DNA from: Smaragdicoccus niigatensis DSM 44881 = NBRC 103563
GTDB lineage: Bacteria; Actinomycetota; Actinomycetes; Mycobacteriales; Mycobacteriaceae
DNA length: 64,000 nucleotides
NCBI RefSeq assembly: GCF_000380645.1
Contig: NZ_AQXZ01000014.1
Coordinates: forward strand, 248,001 to 312,000
Direction of reading: 5' to 3'
The position numbers were made by a program, and so were the translations under genes. This document shows, piece after piece, positions 9,672 to 19,124 of this stretch; the stretch's first letter is position 1; every line of letters begins with the position of its first letter. The notes beneath the pieces were generated by a model that was not told the DNA's origin, did not search any database, and was given only the letters and a program-made list of their open reading frames with translations.

Positions 9672-11353
9672 ATATCGTCCGAAAGACGTAGCGGAGCGAT
9701 GTCGTCGAAGAGATCACCCGGGCCGGGGTTCGCGGGCGATGTTTGGCCATCGAACTGATTCATCACGCCCCACACGGCGTTGAGTGCGGTGGTGATGGCG
9801 CCTTCGGCCCACCCCGCGGTCCACGAGATGTCGTCGCCGGCGAGGTAGATCCCGCGATGCCGGGCGCTCAGGTCGCGTTGCATGAAGTGTGTGTAGAGCC
9901 GTTCCTGGTAGCGGTAGTGGCCCGGCAGATTCGCCTTGAACGCACCCATGAAGTGCCGTTCTGTTTCCCATGAGATGGTCTTCGGGGTCCCGATGATGTG
10001 GCTGCGAATGTCGACGTTCGGATAGATCGCGCGGAGCGATTTGAGCATGAGCTCCATGCGTTCGTTGGCGTCGAGTGGCACGATCTTCCGCGAATCGTCC
10101 TCCCAGGTGTACGAGAGGCACATGACGGCCGGGCCATCACCGTGGCCGAGCAGGTAGGTGCCCCGGCTCATCCGGTCGGTGAGCGTCATGGACATCGAAT
10201 CGCGCCCGCCGGCGACTTTGTCCTTCCAAAACGGGCGGTCGACCAGCACGAACACCTTCGATGAGCCCATGTAGTGCGTCTGCTCGATCGCGGCCCACAG
10301 GTCAGCGGGGAACAGGTCGTCGTCGCAGTGGATGTTGTTGAGCAGCATCCACGACTGTGCGGTGACGATGACCGCCGGATAGGTGCGGATCTCGCCGGAC
10401 GAGTCGGCGATCGTGTAGTTCCGCGGATGCGTGCGCCGGATGCTGGTGACCGCCGGGCGCGGGTCCCCCTCGTGCAGCGATTCGAGCGACGTCCCGTCCG
10501 GCCAGTGCGCAATTCGTCGGGGTGTCCGCTTCCACAGCCGAAGCGGCAGTTGTTGTGAGCCGCCGATGACCCCGCGATGGTTGTCGTCGGCTTCCGTCAG
10601 CACGATGCGCAGGATCTCGAGCATCGAGCTGGGGTAGTCGGTGTCCCAGCCGCCGGTGCCGAATCCCACCTTGCCGAAGATCTCTCTCAAGCTGAATGTA
10701 GGGAAGTGTTTGGAAGCGGCTAGAAAGCCGTAGAAAGTCTGATCGTCGAGTTCGCGAATGAGCTTGTCCCAGAGGAATTTCAGCGTGGGGACATCGCGTT
10801 CGCGGATCGCGGTCTGGATGGCATGCAGGTCGGCGCTGTCTTCGAGGGTCTGCCGCCAAGCGTCGGCGACTTGCGTAAACACGGCGGGCAGCTCGTCGAG
10901 AGTCCGGGCGTAGTACGTCTCGCCCTTGAGGTCGACGACCGTGCTCGGTGTCGCCGCGGCCAGCGGATTCGGGAAGGGGAACGTCTCAATCGCGACCTTG
11001 GCGAAGTACTCCCACAGCGTCGTAGACGATGGCGGGAACCGCATCGCGCCGAGTTCGGCGATGGCGCCGGGCGCCTGCTCGAAGGGCGCCGACCGCATCC
11101 GCCCGCCGATCTGGTCGGCTTCGTACACGACGGGTCGGAAACCCATCTTCATGAGTTCGTAGGCCGCGACGATGCCCGCGACCCCGCCACCGACGATCGC
11201 GACTTCAGTGCCATGAACCTCGTGCGGGATCGAGCCCAGGCCCACTGGGTTTCGCACATAGTCGTCGTAGGCGAAGGGGAAATCGGGCCCGAACATCGTG
11301 AGCGGTTTGCCCGGTTCCGGAGCGTCAGAGTGGGGAGCTACCGGTTGAGTCAT
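9668..11353 (-). CDS. Flavin amino-acid 2-monooxygenase (lysine/arginine 2-monooxygenase type)
   Basis: 561 aa FAD enzyme of the tryptophan/lysine/arginine 2-monooxygenase family, converting an L-amino acid + O2 to the one-carbon-shorter amide + CO2 + water. Seen: [20 protein letters not shown], dinucleotide fold [54 protein letters not shown] and C-terminal [18 protein letters not shown]. These closely resemble recalled Pseudomonas DavB. The ATG at 11353 overlaps the amidase stop (ATGA); the frame is open to 11518 but that part lies within the amidase gene. With the amidase and the divergent ureohydrolase, arginine to 4-guanidinobutyramide is the favoured reaction; lysine to 5-aminovaleramide is the alternative. 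Confidence 0.85.
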   Translation of the reverse strand: MTQPVAPHSDAPEPGKPLTMFGPDFPFAYDDYVRNPVGLGSIPHEVHGTEVAIVGGGVAGIVAAYELMKMGFRPVVYEADQIGGRMRSAPFEQAPGAIAELGAMRFPPSSTTLWEYFAKVAIETFPFPNPLAAATPSTVVDLKGETYYARTLDELPAVFTQVADAWRQTLEDSADLHAIQTAIRERDVPTLKFLWDKLIRELDDQTFYGFLAASKHFPTFSLREIFGKVGFGTGGWDTDYPSSMLEILRIVLTEADDNHRGVIGGSQQLPLRLWKRTPRRIAHWPDGTSLESLHEGDPRPAVTSIRRTHPRNYTIADSSGEIRTYPAVIVTAQSWMLLNNIHCDDDLFPADLWAAIEQTHYMGSSKVFVLVDRPFWKDKVAGGRDSMSMTLTDRMSRGTYLLGHGDGPAVMCLSYTWEDDSRKIVPLDANERMELMLKSLRAIYPNVDIRSHIIGTPKTISWETERHFMGAFKANLPGHYRYQERLYTHFMQRDLSARHRGIYLAGDDISWTAGWAEGAITTALNAVWGVMNQFDGQTSPANPGPGDLFDDIAPLRLSDDI

Positions 11354-12138
11354 CGGATGCTCCGGTAGAGGTCTCGGCGGCGATCGTCCAAGTGCGTGTT
11401 TTCCGCGCGGGACTTGGCGAGCTGGCCGGGATCGATGTCGACGACGAGGAGTTCCTCGCCACGACCTGCTCGCGCGAGTTCGGTCCCGTCGGGCGCAATC
11501 GCGCAGCTCAGGCCGCAATACGTAAGTTCACCCTCGGTCCCGACGCGATTGACGTACGCGATGAACAACTGACTCTCGTACGCGCGCGTCGGCACCATGT
11601 GAGTGGCGACGTGGCCGTATGGATCCATGAGTCCAGTCGGAACAATGAGGAGCTCGGTCCCCGAGTCGGCATGTGCCCGAACGTTTTCCGGAAATTCGAC
11701 GTCGTAGCAAATGAGAAGTCCGCATCGGACGCCATCGAGTTCGAACTGCTCGATCCACCGATCGCCCGGGGTGAAGTAGGTGCGGTCGGACCCGAAGAGG
11801 TGGGTTTTCCGGTAGGTGGTGACGGACTTTCCGTCCCCGTCGACGACCTGAATGCTGTTGTAGGGCAATCGATCACCGTTCGACTCTGGGAAGCCATAGA
11901 CAACCGCGATCCCGTTGCGGCGTGCGACGTCGGCCACCGCCTGAAAGATCGAACCGTCGGTGGGTTCGGCCAGTTGGGCGATCAACGAGCCGATGTTGTA
12001 GCCCGTCGCCGACATCTCCGGCGTGATGAGAATCTGGGCTCCGGCCGCTGCAGCGCGAGCCGCGGCGGCGCCGATCGAGGCGAGGTTGGCTGGGACGCCA
12101 GCGGATTCAGGTCCTTGGTACAACGCGACGGTCAGCAT
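11350..12138 (-). CDS. Nitrilase-superfamily amidase (guanidinobutyramidase / 5-aminovaleramidase type)
   Basis: 262 aa carbon-nitrogen hydrolase, full family length. Catalytic triad visible: Glu in [13 protein letters not shown], Lys in TYRKTHLFG, Cys in [13 protein letters not shown]-terminus [12 protein letters not shown], as recalled for DavA. Likely hydrolyses the amide made by the adjacent monooxygenase to the free acid plus ammonia. The ATG at 12138 has GAGG just upstream; the longer frame runs over the divergent gene and is rejected. First gene of a two-gene operon with the monooxygenase (ATGA overlap), divergent from the ureohydrolase across 60 bases. Confidence 0.87.
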   Translation of the reverse strand: MLTVALYQGPESAGVPANLASIGAAAARAAAAGAQILITPEMSATGYNIGSLIAQLAEPTDGSIFQAVADVARRNGIAVVYGFPESNGDRLPYNSIQVVDGDGKSVTTYRKTHLFGSDRTYFTPGDRWIEQFELDGVRCGLLICYDVEFPENVRAHADSGTELLIVPTGLMDPYGHVATHMVPTRAYESQLFIAYVNRVGTEGELTYCGLSCAIAPDGTELARAGRGEELLVVDIDPGQLAKSRAENTHLDDRRRDLYRSIR

Positions 12139-12198
12139 GAGGCCTCGCACGAAAGTAGTGTTGAGATCAGGAAACCACCAAGTGGAGGCGTCCGCGAC

Positions 12199-13176
12199 AT
12201 GACTCACGAGGGATTCATCAGGGGCGCGCGTCCGGACGGTCGCGAGACCATCGGTCCGGTGGATGCCATCCGCGTGCCGCGTTTTGCCGAGCCGACGACA
12301 TTCGCACGGCTGCCGCGGCTCGACCAAGTCACCGACCCGGACATCACGGTTCTGGGGGTGCCGTTCGACTCGGGAACCACCTACCGGCCCGGCGCTCGAT
12401 TCGGTCCCGGCCACATCCGGGCGTCGTCGAAACTCCTGCGGCCGTACAACTCGACTCTCGACGTATTCCCGTTCGGCGATCAGCAGGCGGCGGACGCCGG
12501 TGATATCGCCGTCAATCCGTTCAACATCACCGAGGCGATCGAGACGATCGACGCCGAGGTCACCGAGCTGCGCAAACACGGCTCGAAGGTGCTCACCCTC
12601 GGCGGCGATCACACGATCGCACTTCCGATCCTGCGTTCGATCGCACGGGACCACGGTCCGGTGGCGGTCCTGCACTTCGACGCCCATCTCGACACGTGGG
12701 ACACCTACTTCGGCGCGGCTTACACGCACGGCACGCCGTTCCGGCGGGCGAGCGAAGAGGGGCTCATCGACCTGGAGCGGTCGCAACACATGGGCATCCG
12801 CGGTCCGCTGTATAGCAAGGCCGACCTCGAAGATGACAGCATCCTCGGATTCCAGGTCATTCGCTCGGACGATTACCAGGTCGACGGGCTGAAAAGCGTC
12901 GTCGAGCGCATGATGAAGCGTCTGGCCGGCGGGCCGGTCTACATCTCGGTCGACATCGACGTTCTCGACCCCGCGCACGCCCCCGGAACCGGAACGCCGG
13001 AAGCCGGCGGACTCACGTCTCGTGAATTGCTCAACACCATTCGAGCCCTGCAGGGGCTGAACATCGTCGGCGCCGACATCGTCGAAGTTTCACCGGCTTA
13101 CGACCATGCCGAAATCACCGGTATCGCTGCAGCTCATGTGGCGTACGAGTTGCTCTCGGTGATGGTAGAGAAGTAA
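12199..13176 (+). CDS. Ureohydrolase: guanidinobutyrase or agmatinase
   Basis: 325 aa arginase/agmatinase-family Mn enzyme releasing urea from a guanidino substrate. Metal ligands visible: [15 protein letters not shown] and [14 protein letters not shown]. Substrate-loop region [16 protein letters not shown]. The ATG at 12199 is preceded by GTGGAGG; the frame extends to 11392 only as antisense of the amidase. It would normally be called agmatinase (speB), but its position divergent from a monooxygenase-amidase operon fits 4-guanidinobutyrate to GABA + urea (guanidinobutyrase), feeding GabT/GabD at 3.7-6.5 kb. Substrate is inference. Confidence 0.88.
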   Translation: MTHEGFIRGARPDGRETIGPVDAIRVPRFAEPTTFARLPRLDQVTDPDITVLGVPFDSGTTYRPGARFGPGHIRASSKLLRPYNSTLDVFPFGDQQAADAGDIAVNPFNITEAIETIDAEVTELRKHGSKVLTLGGDHTIALPILRSIARDHGPVAVLHFDAHLDTWDTYFGAAYTHGTPFRRASEEGLIDLERSQHMGIRGPLYSKADLEDDSILGFQVIRSDDYQVDGLKSVVERMMKRLAGGPVYISVDIDVLDPAHAPGTGTPEAGGLTSRELLNTIRALQGLNIVGADIVEVSPAYDHAEITGIAAAHVAYELLSVMVEK

Positions 13177-13190
13177 CGGGAGGAATGATC

Positions 13191-14027
13191 ATGAACTATC
13201 CACCATCGCCCTCGGGCTGGCAGCAAACGCCCACCGTCGACACCTCGGCCGCGATCGTCTACGGCTGGAAAAAGTTCGCCGCAAACCCGTTGTGGTGGAT
13301 TCTTCTGATCGTCGCCTATGGCGTCGTCCTCATCATCGACAACTTCATCAGTTCCGGCATGCCGTACGTCGTCAGCCTCTTCTTCACGCTGGTCGGGATG
13401 GCGATTGCGGCGGTCTTCCAGGTCGCCTCGTTCCGCGGAGCCCTCTTCGAACTCGACGGCCGCAAACCGGAGTTCGCCGATTTCTTCAAGATCGACAACT
13501 GGCCCCGCGTGCTCGGCGCCTCCCTGCTGGCAACCGTGCTCGGCGGTGTCATCCCGTGGGTGATCTTCGTGATCGGGAGCGCGCTGGCCGTGGCGGCGGG
13601 CAGTCTCGTCGTTCTTCTTCTGTTCGGGCTCGTGGCCTTCGTCGCCTTCGCAGTCGCGATGTTCCTGACGTACTTCACGGTGCCGTTCGCGCTGGACAAG
13701 CAACTGGATCCGGTCTCGGCGGTGCGCGCGAGCTACCAACTGACCAGCAAGAACGTCGGTCCGCTGTTGCTTCTCGCACTCGCGAACGTCGGACTCCTCA
13801 TCGTCGGCGCGATCCCATGTGGGCTCGGTCTGCTGGTGACGATGCCGATGGTGATGATCTCGTCCTCGTTCGCCTTCCGGACTCTGACCCAAGGCCCTAT
13901 TTCGCCTGCCGATGTCGGACCGCAAGCTGCGTATCCGCAGTATCCGAACCAACCTCCGTACCCGCCATACCCGCCGCAGCAGCCACCCGGGGGCCAGCCT
14001 CCGTTCCCGCCGCCTCCACCGCAGTAG
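13191..14027 (+). CDS. Polytopic membrane protein with proline-rich tail
   Basis: 278 aa, function unknown. N-terminal 25 residues hydrophilic, then about six hydrophobic helices (about 35-215), with GYR-like repeats of Trp/Phe and VPFALDKQLDPVSAVRASY, a feature of actinobacterial multi-helix proteins of the DUF975/GYR type. The C-terminal 45 residues are Pro/Tyr/Gln-rich and cytoplasmic or cell-wall interacting. The ATG at 13191 is preferred over 13185 because GGGAGG at 13178-13183 is then seven bases away. It lies 14 bases after the ureohydrolase and may be co-transcribed, but a pathway role is not evident. Confidence 0.8.
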   Translation: MNYPPSPSGWQQTPTVDTSAAIVYGWKKFAANPLWWILLIVAYGVVLIIDNFISSGMPYVVSLFFTLVGMAIAAVFQVASFRGALFELDGRKPEFADFFKIDNWPRVLGASLLATVLGGVIPWVIFVIGSALAVAAGSLVVLLLFGLVAFVAFAVAMFLTYFTVPFALDKQLDPVSAVRASYQLTSKNVGPLLLLALANVGLLIVGAIPCGLGLLVTMPMVMISSSFAFRTLTQGPISPADVGPQAAYPQYPNQPPYPPYPPQQPPGGQPPFPPPPPQ

Positions 14028-14049
14028 GTATTCCTGAGACAATGGTCGG

Positions 14050-14460
14050 GTGACAGGAATCAAGAAACCGAGCGTGTGGCAGTACCTGCGGTACTGCTTG
14101 GGTGCGGTTTTGCCTCCTGACCTGCATGATTGGGTTCGCAACGACCTCATCAGCAAGGGTGCGGCGACGCGCTTCGTGGTCCGCGTGACGACGCCCGTGG
14201 TGCTCGTGCTGGCGCCGGTTTATCTGCTTCCGACGGACATCGTGACGAAACTCATCATGACGATGCCGTTGGCCCTGCCCTTCGTCTACTTCGCGATTGC
14301 CCTGAATCCGGTCTATCGTCGATACCGCCTCAACAAGCACGGCATGGACGGCGACCTCGTGGATCAGTTACGCCGCGAAAAAGAAGCGCCCGACATGCAG
14401 GCTTACTACGCCAGGTATCGCCCCGAGATGCTCGAAGATGAGGCAAACCCGCCAACGTAG
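14050..14460 (+). CDS. DUF5313-like small membrane protein
   Basis: 136 aa. Begins with a GTG; conserved core KKPSVWQYLRYCLGAVLPPDLHDWV, then two hydrophobic helices (about 50-95) and a charged tail RRYRLNKHG. This pattern matches DUF5313 proteins, which as I recall are common in mycobacteria and relatives and are of unknown function. Same direction as its neighbours with 22- and 11-base gaps, so it probably sits in one transcript with them. Confidence 0.75.
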   Translation: MTGIKKPSVWQYLRYCLGAVLPPDLHDWVRNDLISKGAATRFVVRVTTPVVLVLAPVYLLPTDIVTKLIMTMPLALPFVYFAIALNPVYRRYRLNKHGMDGDLVDQLRREKEAPDMQAYYARYRPEMLEDEANPPT

Positions 14461-14471
14461 GGAGTTCACCT

Positions 14472-15221
14472 ATGTGGAAGTCCTCGACCATGATGCCGGT
14501 GCCGTCATCTGGACATATCTTCGAAACGACGCTGCCGGTTCTGTCGAGCGACCTCGATGAAAGCGACCAAGTCCGCCCCGATGGGATCGCCCGTTACCTG
14601 CAGGAAGCCGGTTTCCAGCATCTGATCGCCAACGGAATGGATGAATCGCATCCCCACTGGATCGTCCGCCGGACCGTCATCGACGTGATCGAGCCGATCA
14701 AGTGGCCGGACCAGCTGCGCGCGCGGCGCTGGTGTGCCGCCCTGTCGAGTCGCTGGTGCTCGATGCGCATCCGGCTCGATGGCGGCGACGGTGGCCTCGT
14801 CGAGACCGAGGCCTTCTGGATCTGCATGAACCTGAACACCCAGGCACCGGCCCGCATGTCGGATGAGTTCATCAACACCATCGGCGACACCACCTCCGAG
14901 CACCGACTCAAGTGGAAGTCGTGGCTCTCGAACCCGGTCTCGAAGCAGGCGTCCATCAAGTTCCACGTGCGCCGCACCGATATCGACATGTGGAAGCACG
15001 TCACGAACTCGGCCTACTGGCAGGGCATCCACGAGGTGACCGCCAACCACAGCGACATCACGAGCATTCCGCACCGGTACGTCATCGAGTACAACAAGCC
15101 CATCACCTCCGGTGAGGACGTCCGCATCTGGACCGAACTCGAATCCGACGGCACCCTCCAGATCGCGTTTGCGGTAGGCGACGAAGTTCGTACGCGCGCC
15201 GCGGTTATGGCGTTGCCCTAG
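14472..15221 (+). CDS. Acyl-ACP thioesterase-like double hot-dog protein
   Basis: 249 aa protein resembling FatA/acyl-[ACP] thioesterases conserved in Mycobacteriales. Two hot-dog halves: the first (about 15-120) has DLDESDQVRPDGIARYLQEA and HWIVRRTVIDVIEPI; the second (about 155-245) has HVRRTDIDMWKHVTNSAYWQ, with the Asp/Asn/His-type residues used by plant and bacterial acyl-ACP thioesterases. Likely releases fatty acids from ACP or CoA carriers in the cytoplasm. The ATG at 14472 has GGGAG upstream. The reverse transcriptase gene starts 99 bases downstream. Confidence 0.8.
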   Translation: MWKSSTMMPVPSSGHIFETTLPVLSSDLDESDQVRPDGIARYLQEAGFQHLIANGMDESHPHWIVRRTVIDVIEPIKWPDQLRARRWCAALSSRWCSMRIRLDGGDGGLVETEAFWICMNLNTQAPARMSDEFINTIGDTTSEHRLKWKSWLSNPVSKQASIKFHVRRTDIDMWKHVTNSAYWQGIHEVTANHSDITSIPHRYVIEYNKPITSGEDVRIWTELESDGTLQIAFAVGDEVRTRAAVMALP

Positions 15222-15304
15222 GGCGTCCCAGCCGGTTTGCTGATCGGTTACTCTCGGCACTGTGCGACGGTGGCGCGGTGAGCGAGGACCGAGAAGGTCT
15301 GTCT

Positions 15305-15319
15305 CAGGGGTAACCCCTG
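15305..15319 (+). promoter_or_regulatory. Hairpin directly before the reverse transcriptase GTG start
   Basis: Perfect inverted repeat CAGGGG-TAA-CCCCTG ending one base before the GTG at 15321. It would hide the only purine-rich stretch available as a ribosome site for that start. It could be a translational control hairpin or part of a retron-like non-coding RNA; alternatively the true start is the ATG at 15429 and this region is untranslated. Confidence 0.4.
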
Positions 15320-15320
15320 G

Positions 15321-16676
15321 GTGCGTCGAATCAGTTGGCAACAGCGTCCGAAGCCGCTGGGCACGCTCCGCGTGCGGCCCGGCGACAAAGACAAGAGCAG
15401 GTCGTCGGCCACCGTCGCGCGCCCACTGATGCAGGGCCGGTTTTCACTCCCGCACGCGCAAGCCATCGCGCGCGCGTTCGGCCGGAGGGAGCTTTCCTGG
15501 CGGCGGGAGAACCTCGCTGAGGTCTTCGCCGGCTTTGTCGAAGCAGGTCTGGCGGAATCGTTGGCGTCGCAGGTCATCGACAACGTACCGCTCGAGCCCA
15601 TCGAGCCTTATCCGACGCTGGTGGCCCAACTACGTTCGCTCCGCTGGGAAATCGACCTCAACCCGCCGCTCGCCAAACCCTTGCGGTTTGGCGTTCCGGA
15701 GTTGCCAGACGTCTCGGCGCTCGCGCAGTTTCTCAACCTGACCCCGAGCGAGCTGGACTGGTTCGCGGACTGCGGAGGTTGGTTGCGGACCGCTAGCGGC
15801 CCGCTGTCGCATTATCGCTATCGGCAGCTGCCCAGGCGGTCCGGTCGTCGATTGGTCGAAGCTCCCAAGCCGCGATTGCGGGAGATTCAGCGGACCATCA
15901 ACCGCCGGATATTGGCGTGCTTGCCGGTCCACAGCGCGTGTCACGGGTTCGAATCCGGACGCAACCCAGCCACGTTCTCGGCTCCGCACAGCAGTGCCGG
16001 CCTGCTGATCCGTATGGACCTGAAGAACTACTTCTCGAGCATCGGTGAACCGCGCGTCCGTGCGATCTTCGAGGCCATGGGTTACTCGGAGGTGGTGTCA
16101 CGATCGCTCGCGGGTTTGAGCACCAATGCCTCGTCGATTGCCGCGTTGCGGGGTTTGGACCACGAGCAACGAACATTTCTCCGGGTTCCGCATCTGCCGC
16201 AGGGTGCGCCGACATCGCCCAAACTCGGCAACTTGGCCGCGCGTGGACTCGATCGACGGCTGTCCGGTTTCGCGCTTCGCGTGGGGATGACCTACACGCG
16301 CTATGCCGACGACCTGGCCTTTTCCGGTGCCGATGGCATCAACGCGGGGTCGATAGTCAGCGCCGTCGAGCGCATCATCGCGGCTGAAGGTCTCTTCGTG
16401 AACCGCCAGAAGACGCTCATTCGGCGATCGCACCAGCGGCAGATCCTCGCCGGGTTGGTCGTCAACGACCACCCCCAGGTTCCGCGGGACAGCTACGACA
16501 AGGTGCGCGCGATCCTGCACAACGCCGCTCGAACCGGCGCCGCCGCGCAGAATCGCGGTGGCCATGCGGACTTTCGGGCACATGTTCTGGGCCTCATCAG
16601 CTGGATCGGGGAGACCAACCCGGACCGGCGTGAGCGGCTTCTCGACCTGGCCGCCGAGGTCGACTGGACTACGTGA
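15321..16676 (+). CDS. Retron-type reverse transcriptase
   Basis: 451 aa RNA-directed DNA polymerase. An N-terminal region of about 130 aa has no motif I recognise. The RT core (about 150-430) has all key blocks: [25 protein letters not shown] followed by APH (retron region-X position), motif [12 protein letters not shown], motif [16 protein letters not shown], motif [13 protein letters not shown] with catalytic YADD, NRQKT, and LAGLVVN (retron region-Y position). No maturase or endonuclease domain. Start uncertain: GTG 15321 (next to a hairpin) or ATG 15429 ([11 protein letters not shown]). No effector gene adjoins it: the neighbours are a thioesterase and a convergent copper ATPase overlapping its last eight bases. 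Retron versus domesticated RT cannot be settled here. Confidence 0.88.
   Translation: MRRISWQQRPKPLGTLRVRPGDKDKSRSSATVARPLMQGRFSLPHAQAIARAFGRRELSWRRENLAEVFAGFVEAGLAESLASQVIDNVPLEPIEPYPTLVAQLRSLRWEIDLNPPLAKPLRFGVPELPDVSALAQFLNLTPSELDWFADCGGWLRTASGPLSHYRYRQLPRRSGRRLVEAPKPRLREIQRTINRRILACLPVHSACHGFESGRNPATFSAPHSSAGLLIRMDLKNYFSSIGEPRVRAIFEAMGYSEVVSRSLAGLSTNASSIAALRGLDHEQRTFLRVPHLPQGAPTSPKLGNLAARGLDRRLSGFALRVGMTYTRYADDLAFSGADGINAGSIVSAVERIIAAEGLFVNRQKTLIRRSHQRQILAGLVVNDHPQVPRDSYDKVRAILHNAARTGAAAQNRGGHADFRAHVLGLISWIGETNPDRRERLLDLAAEVDWTT
15361..15375 (+). repeat. Short perfect hairpin in the 5' part of the reverse transcriptase gene
   Basis: GCACGC-TCC-GCGTGC, six-base perfect stem with three-base loop. 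It lies between the two candidate starts (15321 and 15429), so if the gene starts at 15429 this belongs to a structured leader together with the 15305-15319 hairpin and the TCTCGG/CCGAGA pair at 15252-15257 and 15289-15294. Confidence 0.35.
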
Positions 16677-18801
16677 ACCGGCGCAGCCGCAGGCTGTTGC
16701 CCACGACGAAGACGCTCGAGCTCGCCATCGCGGCTCCCGCGATCATGGGGTTGAGCAGGCCAGTTGCCGCGAGCGGAATCGCGGCGACGTTGTAGGCGAA
16801 CGCCCAGAAGAGGTTCACCTTGATCGTGCCGAGGGTTCGGCGCGACAGTCGGATCGCATCGGCTGCGCTGCGCAGGTCACCGCGGACGAGCGTCAAATCC
16901 GCCGCTTCGATCGCCACGTCGGTGCCGGTACCCATCGCGAGCCCGAGATCGGCTTGAGCGAGGGCGGCGGCATCGTTCACGCCATCTCCGACCATCGCGA
17001 CGACCTTGCCGTCGCGTTGAAGCCGGGCGATGACGTTCGTCTTGTCCTGCGGAAGCACCTCGGCGAAGACCTGGTCGATCCCAACCTCGCGCGCTATCTC
17101 TTGGGCCACCCGCTCGTTGTCGCCGGTGAGCAGGATGGGCGTGAGACCAAGGTCCTTGAACTGCGCGATCGCTTCGCGGCTCGTCGGTTTGACCGTGTCC
17201 GCGACGACAAGAGCGCCCTTGGCGGCACCGTCCCACGCGGCGAGAACCGCGGTCCGACCCCGGTCTTGTGCGTTCTGCACGGCGGCGCGGAGTTGCTCAT
17301 CGATCACGACCCCGTAGTCGGCGAGCAGTGCTTCCCGGCCGATGACGACGGCATGACCTTCGACGACCCCTGTGACGCCCAGGCCTTCGACGTTCTGGAA
17401 GCTTTCGACGACCGGGAGCTCGGGAACTGCACGTGCGATCGCCATCGCCACCGGGTGTTCGGACGCATTCTCGACGGCTGCGGCGATCCGGAGCAGTTCA
17501 TCGCGCTCCACGCCTGAAACCGGAATGACGTCGACAAGCTCCATGCGACCGGTCGTGACAGTGCCGGTCTTGTCGAGAACGATGGTGTCGACCCGACGAG
17601 TGCTTTCGAGGATCTCAGATCCCTTGATGAGAATTCCCATGCGAGCGCCGCGACCCGTACCGACTAGCAGTGCGGTAGGCGTGGCCAGGCCGAGGGCGCA
17701 GGGGCACGCGATGATCAGGACGGCGACGGCTGCAGTGAAGGCGTCATTCGCCGAATGGCCCGTCAGGAGCCAGCCGGCCAGGACGACGAGGGCGATGCCG
17801 ATGACGACGGGGACGAAGACGCCGGAGATGCGGTCGGCGAGGCGCTGGACCTCAGCTTTTCCGGATTGCGCGTCTTCCACGAGCTTGGCGATCTGGGCCA
17901 GTTGCGTGTCGCTGCCGACGCGTGTGGCACGCACGACGAGCCGACCACCGGCGTTGATCGTCGCGCCGGTGACCGAGTCACCGACCGTGACGTCGACGGG
18001 CACCGATTCGCCGGTCAGCATCGACAGGTCGACCGCGGACGAACCGCTGAGCACGATGCCGTCGGTGGCGATTTTCTCGCCCGGACGAACAACGAACTCA
18101 TCGCCGACTCGCAGTCGGTCGGTCGGGATCCGTTCTTCGATGCCATCCCGCAGGACCGCAACGTCTTTGGCGCCGAGTTGGAGGAGGGCGCGTAATGCGG
18201 CACCAGCCTGGCGCTTCGAGCGCTTCTCGAAGTAGCGGCCACCGAGAACGAACATCGTGACGCCCGCGGCGACTTCGAGGTAGATGTGACCGTTGCTGAT
18301 CGTCAGCGCATACAGGGACCACAGCCACGATGCGCCCGTACCGACGGAGATGAGGGTGTCCATCGTCGACGTGCCATGGCGGAGGTTGGTCCACGCGGCG
18401 TGGTGGAACGGCCAGCCCGACCACCACACGACCGGGGTTGCAAGCGCGAACGCCACCCATTCCCAGCCCGGGAATTGGAGGGCCATGATCATGGACACGG
18501 CAATGACGGGGATGGCCAGCACGGTTGCGACGATGAGCCGGAGGCGCAGCGTGGACAGCTCGACGTCCGGTGTCTCGTCCGTTCGCGGCAGCGACGCGGT
18601 GTAGCCGGCCTTCTCGACCTCAGCGATGAGAAGTTCAACGGGCAGATTGCCGATGACCTGCGCCTTTTCGGTCGCGTAGTTGACGGTCGCCGAGACGCCA
18701 TCGAGCTTGTTGAGCTTTTTCTCGATGCGCGCGGCACACGAAGCGCACGTCATTCCGCCGATCTCGAGTTCGAGAGCGGCGGGCGCTTCAGTCCTGGTCA
18801 T
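16669..18801 (-). CDS. copA: Copper-translocating P-type ATPase
   Basis: 710 aa P1B-type ATPase exporting Cu(I) across the cytoplasmic membrane. N-terminal heavy-metal domain with [13 protein letters not shown] (about 13-25), eight helices, actuator LTGESVPVD, the metal-binding CPC in [15 protein letters not shown], phosphorylation site [20 protein letters not shown] (HP motif), [15 protein letters not shown] and [17 protein letters not shown]; the final helices carry [10 protein letters not shown] and [15 protein letters not shown], as in CopA. The ATG at 18801 overlaps the copZ stop by four bases. Its 3' end overlaps the convergent reverse transcriptase gene by eight bases. Confidence 0.94.
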   Translation of the reverse strand: MTRTEAPAALELEIGGMTCASCAARIEKKLNKLDGVSATVNYATEKAQVIGNLPVELLIAEVEKAGYTASLPRTDETPDVELSTLRLRLIVATVLAIPVIAVSMIMALQFPGWEWVAFALATPVVWWSGWPFHHAAWTNLRHGTSTMDTLISVGTGASWLWSLYALTISNGHIYLEVAAGVTMFVLGGRYFEKRSKRQAGAALRALLQLGAKDVAVLRDGIEERIPTDRLRVGDEFVVRPGEKIATDGIVLSGSSAVDLSMLTGESVPVDVTVGDSVTGATINAGGRLVVRATRVGSDTQLAQIAKLVEDAQSGKAEVQRLADRISGVFVPVVIGIALVVLAGWLLTGHSANDAFTAAVAVLIIACPCALGLATPTALLVGTGRGARMGILIKGSEILESTRRVDTIVLDKTGTVTTGRMELVDVIPVSGVERDELLRIAAAVENASEHPVAMAIARAVPELPVVESFQNVEGLGVTGVVEGHAVVIGREALLADYGVVIDEQLRAAVQNAQDRGRTAVLAAWDGAAKGALVVADTVKPTSREAIAQFKDLGLTPILLTGDNERVAQEIAREVGIDQVFAEVLPQDKTNVIARLQRDGKVVAMVGDGVNDAAALAQADLGLAMGTGTDVAIEAADLTLVRGDLRSAADAIRLSRRTLGTIKVNLFWAFAYNVAAIPLAATGLLNPMIAGAAMASSSVFVVGNSLRLRRFT

Positions 18802-19010
18802 GCGACTCGAACCGCCTGGTATCCGGCTTCGTCGACCGCGGCGACTACGTCGGCATCCGCGACTGGCTCGGATGAGGTGATGACAAGCTTGCCGGTCTTC
18901 GCGCTGACGGCGATCTGCTGGATCGTGCCGATCTTGCTCAATTCCTCGCGGACCGAGGCCTCGCAATGGCCGCAGCTCATTCCGGTGACCTGGTATTCGG
19001 TGGTTGCCAT
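18798..19010 (-). CDS. copZ: CopZ-like copper chaperone
   Basis: 70 aa heavy-metal-associated domain protein. The MTCxxC-equivalent loop reads [11 protein letters not shown] near the N-terminus; the rest forms the short beta-alpha-beta-beta-alpha-beta fold typical of Atx1/CopZ. It delivers Cu(I) to the CopA ATPase whose gene it overlaps (ATGA). The ATG at 19010 is chosen because the conserved [13 protein letters not shown] begins there; the upstream in-frame ATG would place the CsoR-like operator inside the coding region. Confidence 0.9.
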   Translation of the reverse strand: MATTEYQVTGMSCGHCEASVREELSKIGTIQQIAVSAKTGKLVITSSEPVADADVVAAVDEAGYQAVRVA

Positions 19011-19020
19011 GCAAGCCACT

Positions 19021-19037
19021 ATACCCCCTTGGGGTAT
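19021..19037 (-). promoter_or_regulatory. CsoR-type copper operator
   Basis: Perfect palindrome ATACCCC-CTT-GGGGTAT located 11 bases upstream of copZ. G/C-tract palindromes of the form TACCCC...GGGGTA are the known operator type for CsoR, the Cu(I)-responsive repressor, so copZ-copA should be induced by copper. No csoR gene is in the window. Confidence 0.75.
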
Positions 19038-19087
19038 GTGGTCGCCAGGGTAGTTCGCCATCGATGAGAGGGCCTATTGACAAAGAG

Positions 19088-19106
19088 TTAGGTAAACCTG
19101 TCCAAA
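19088..19106 (+). promoter_or_regulatory. IdeR/DtxR-like iron box
   Basis: The 19 bases from 19088 (TTAGGTAAACCTGTCCAAA) agree with the recalled consensus TWAGGTWAGSCTWACCTWA at 15 of 19 positions by eye. They end 18 bases before the GTG at 19125, overlapping the expected core promoter. This predicts iron-repressed expression of the adenylation-acyltransferase gene. The downstream copy TAGCCTAACC at 19130-19139, just inside the gene, could be a second weak half-site. Confidence 0.5.
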
Positions 19107-19124
19107 GCCGCTAGCCTGACAAGT

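Noticed and set aside
11392-12198. Upstream extension of the ureohydrolase frame
   Set aside because: It is antisense to the amidase gene; family homology and a ribosome site begin at 12199.
16558-17517. Plus-strand frame antisense to the copper ATPase
   Set aside because: Shadow frame: the P-type ATPase motifs on the minus strand leave no doubt.
14472-18801. A full retron or other RT-based defence cassette around the reverse transcriptase
   Set aside because: Neighbours are an acyl-ACP thioesterase-like gene and a copper ATPase; no toxin, nuclease or second defence gene is seen, so only the RT itself is reported.
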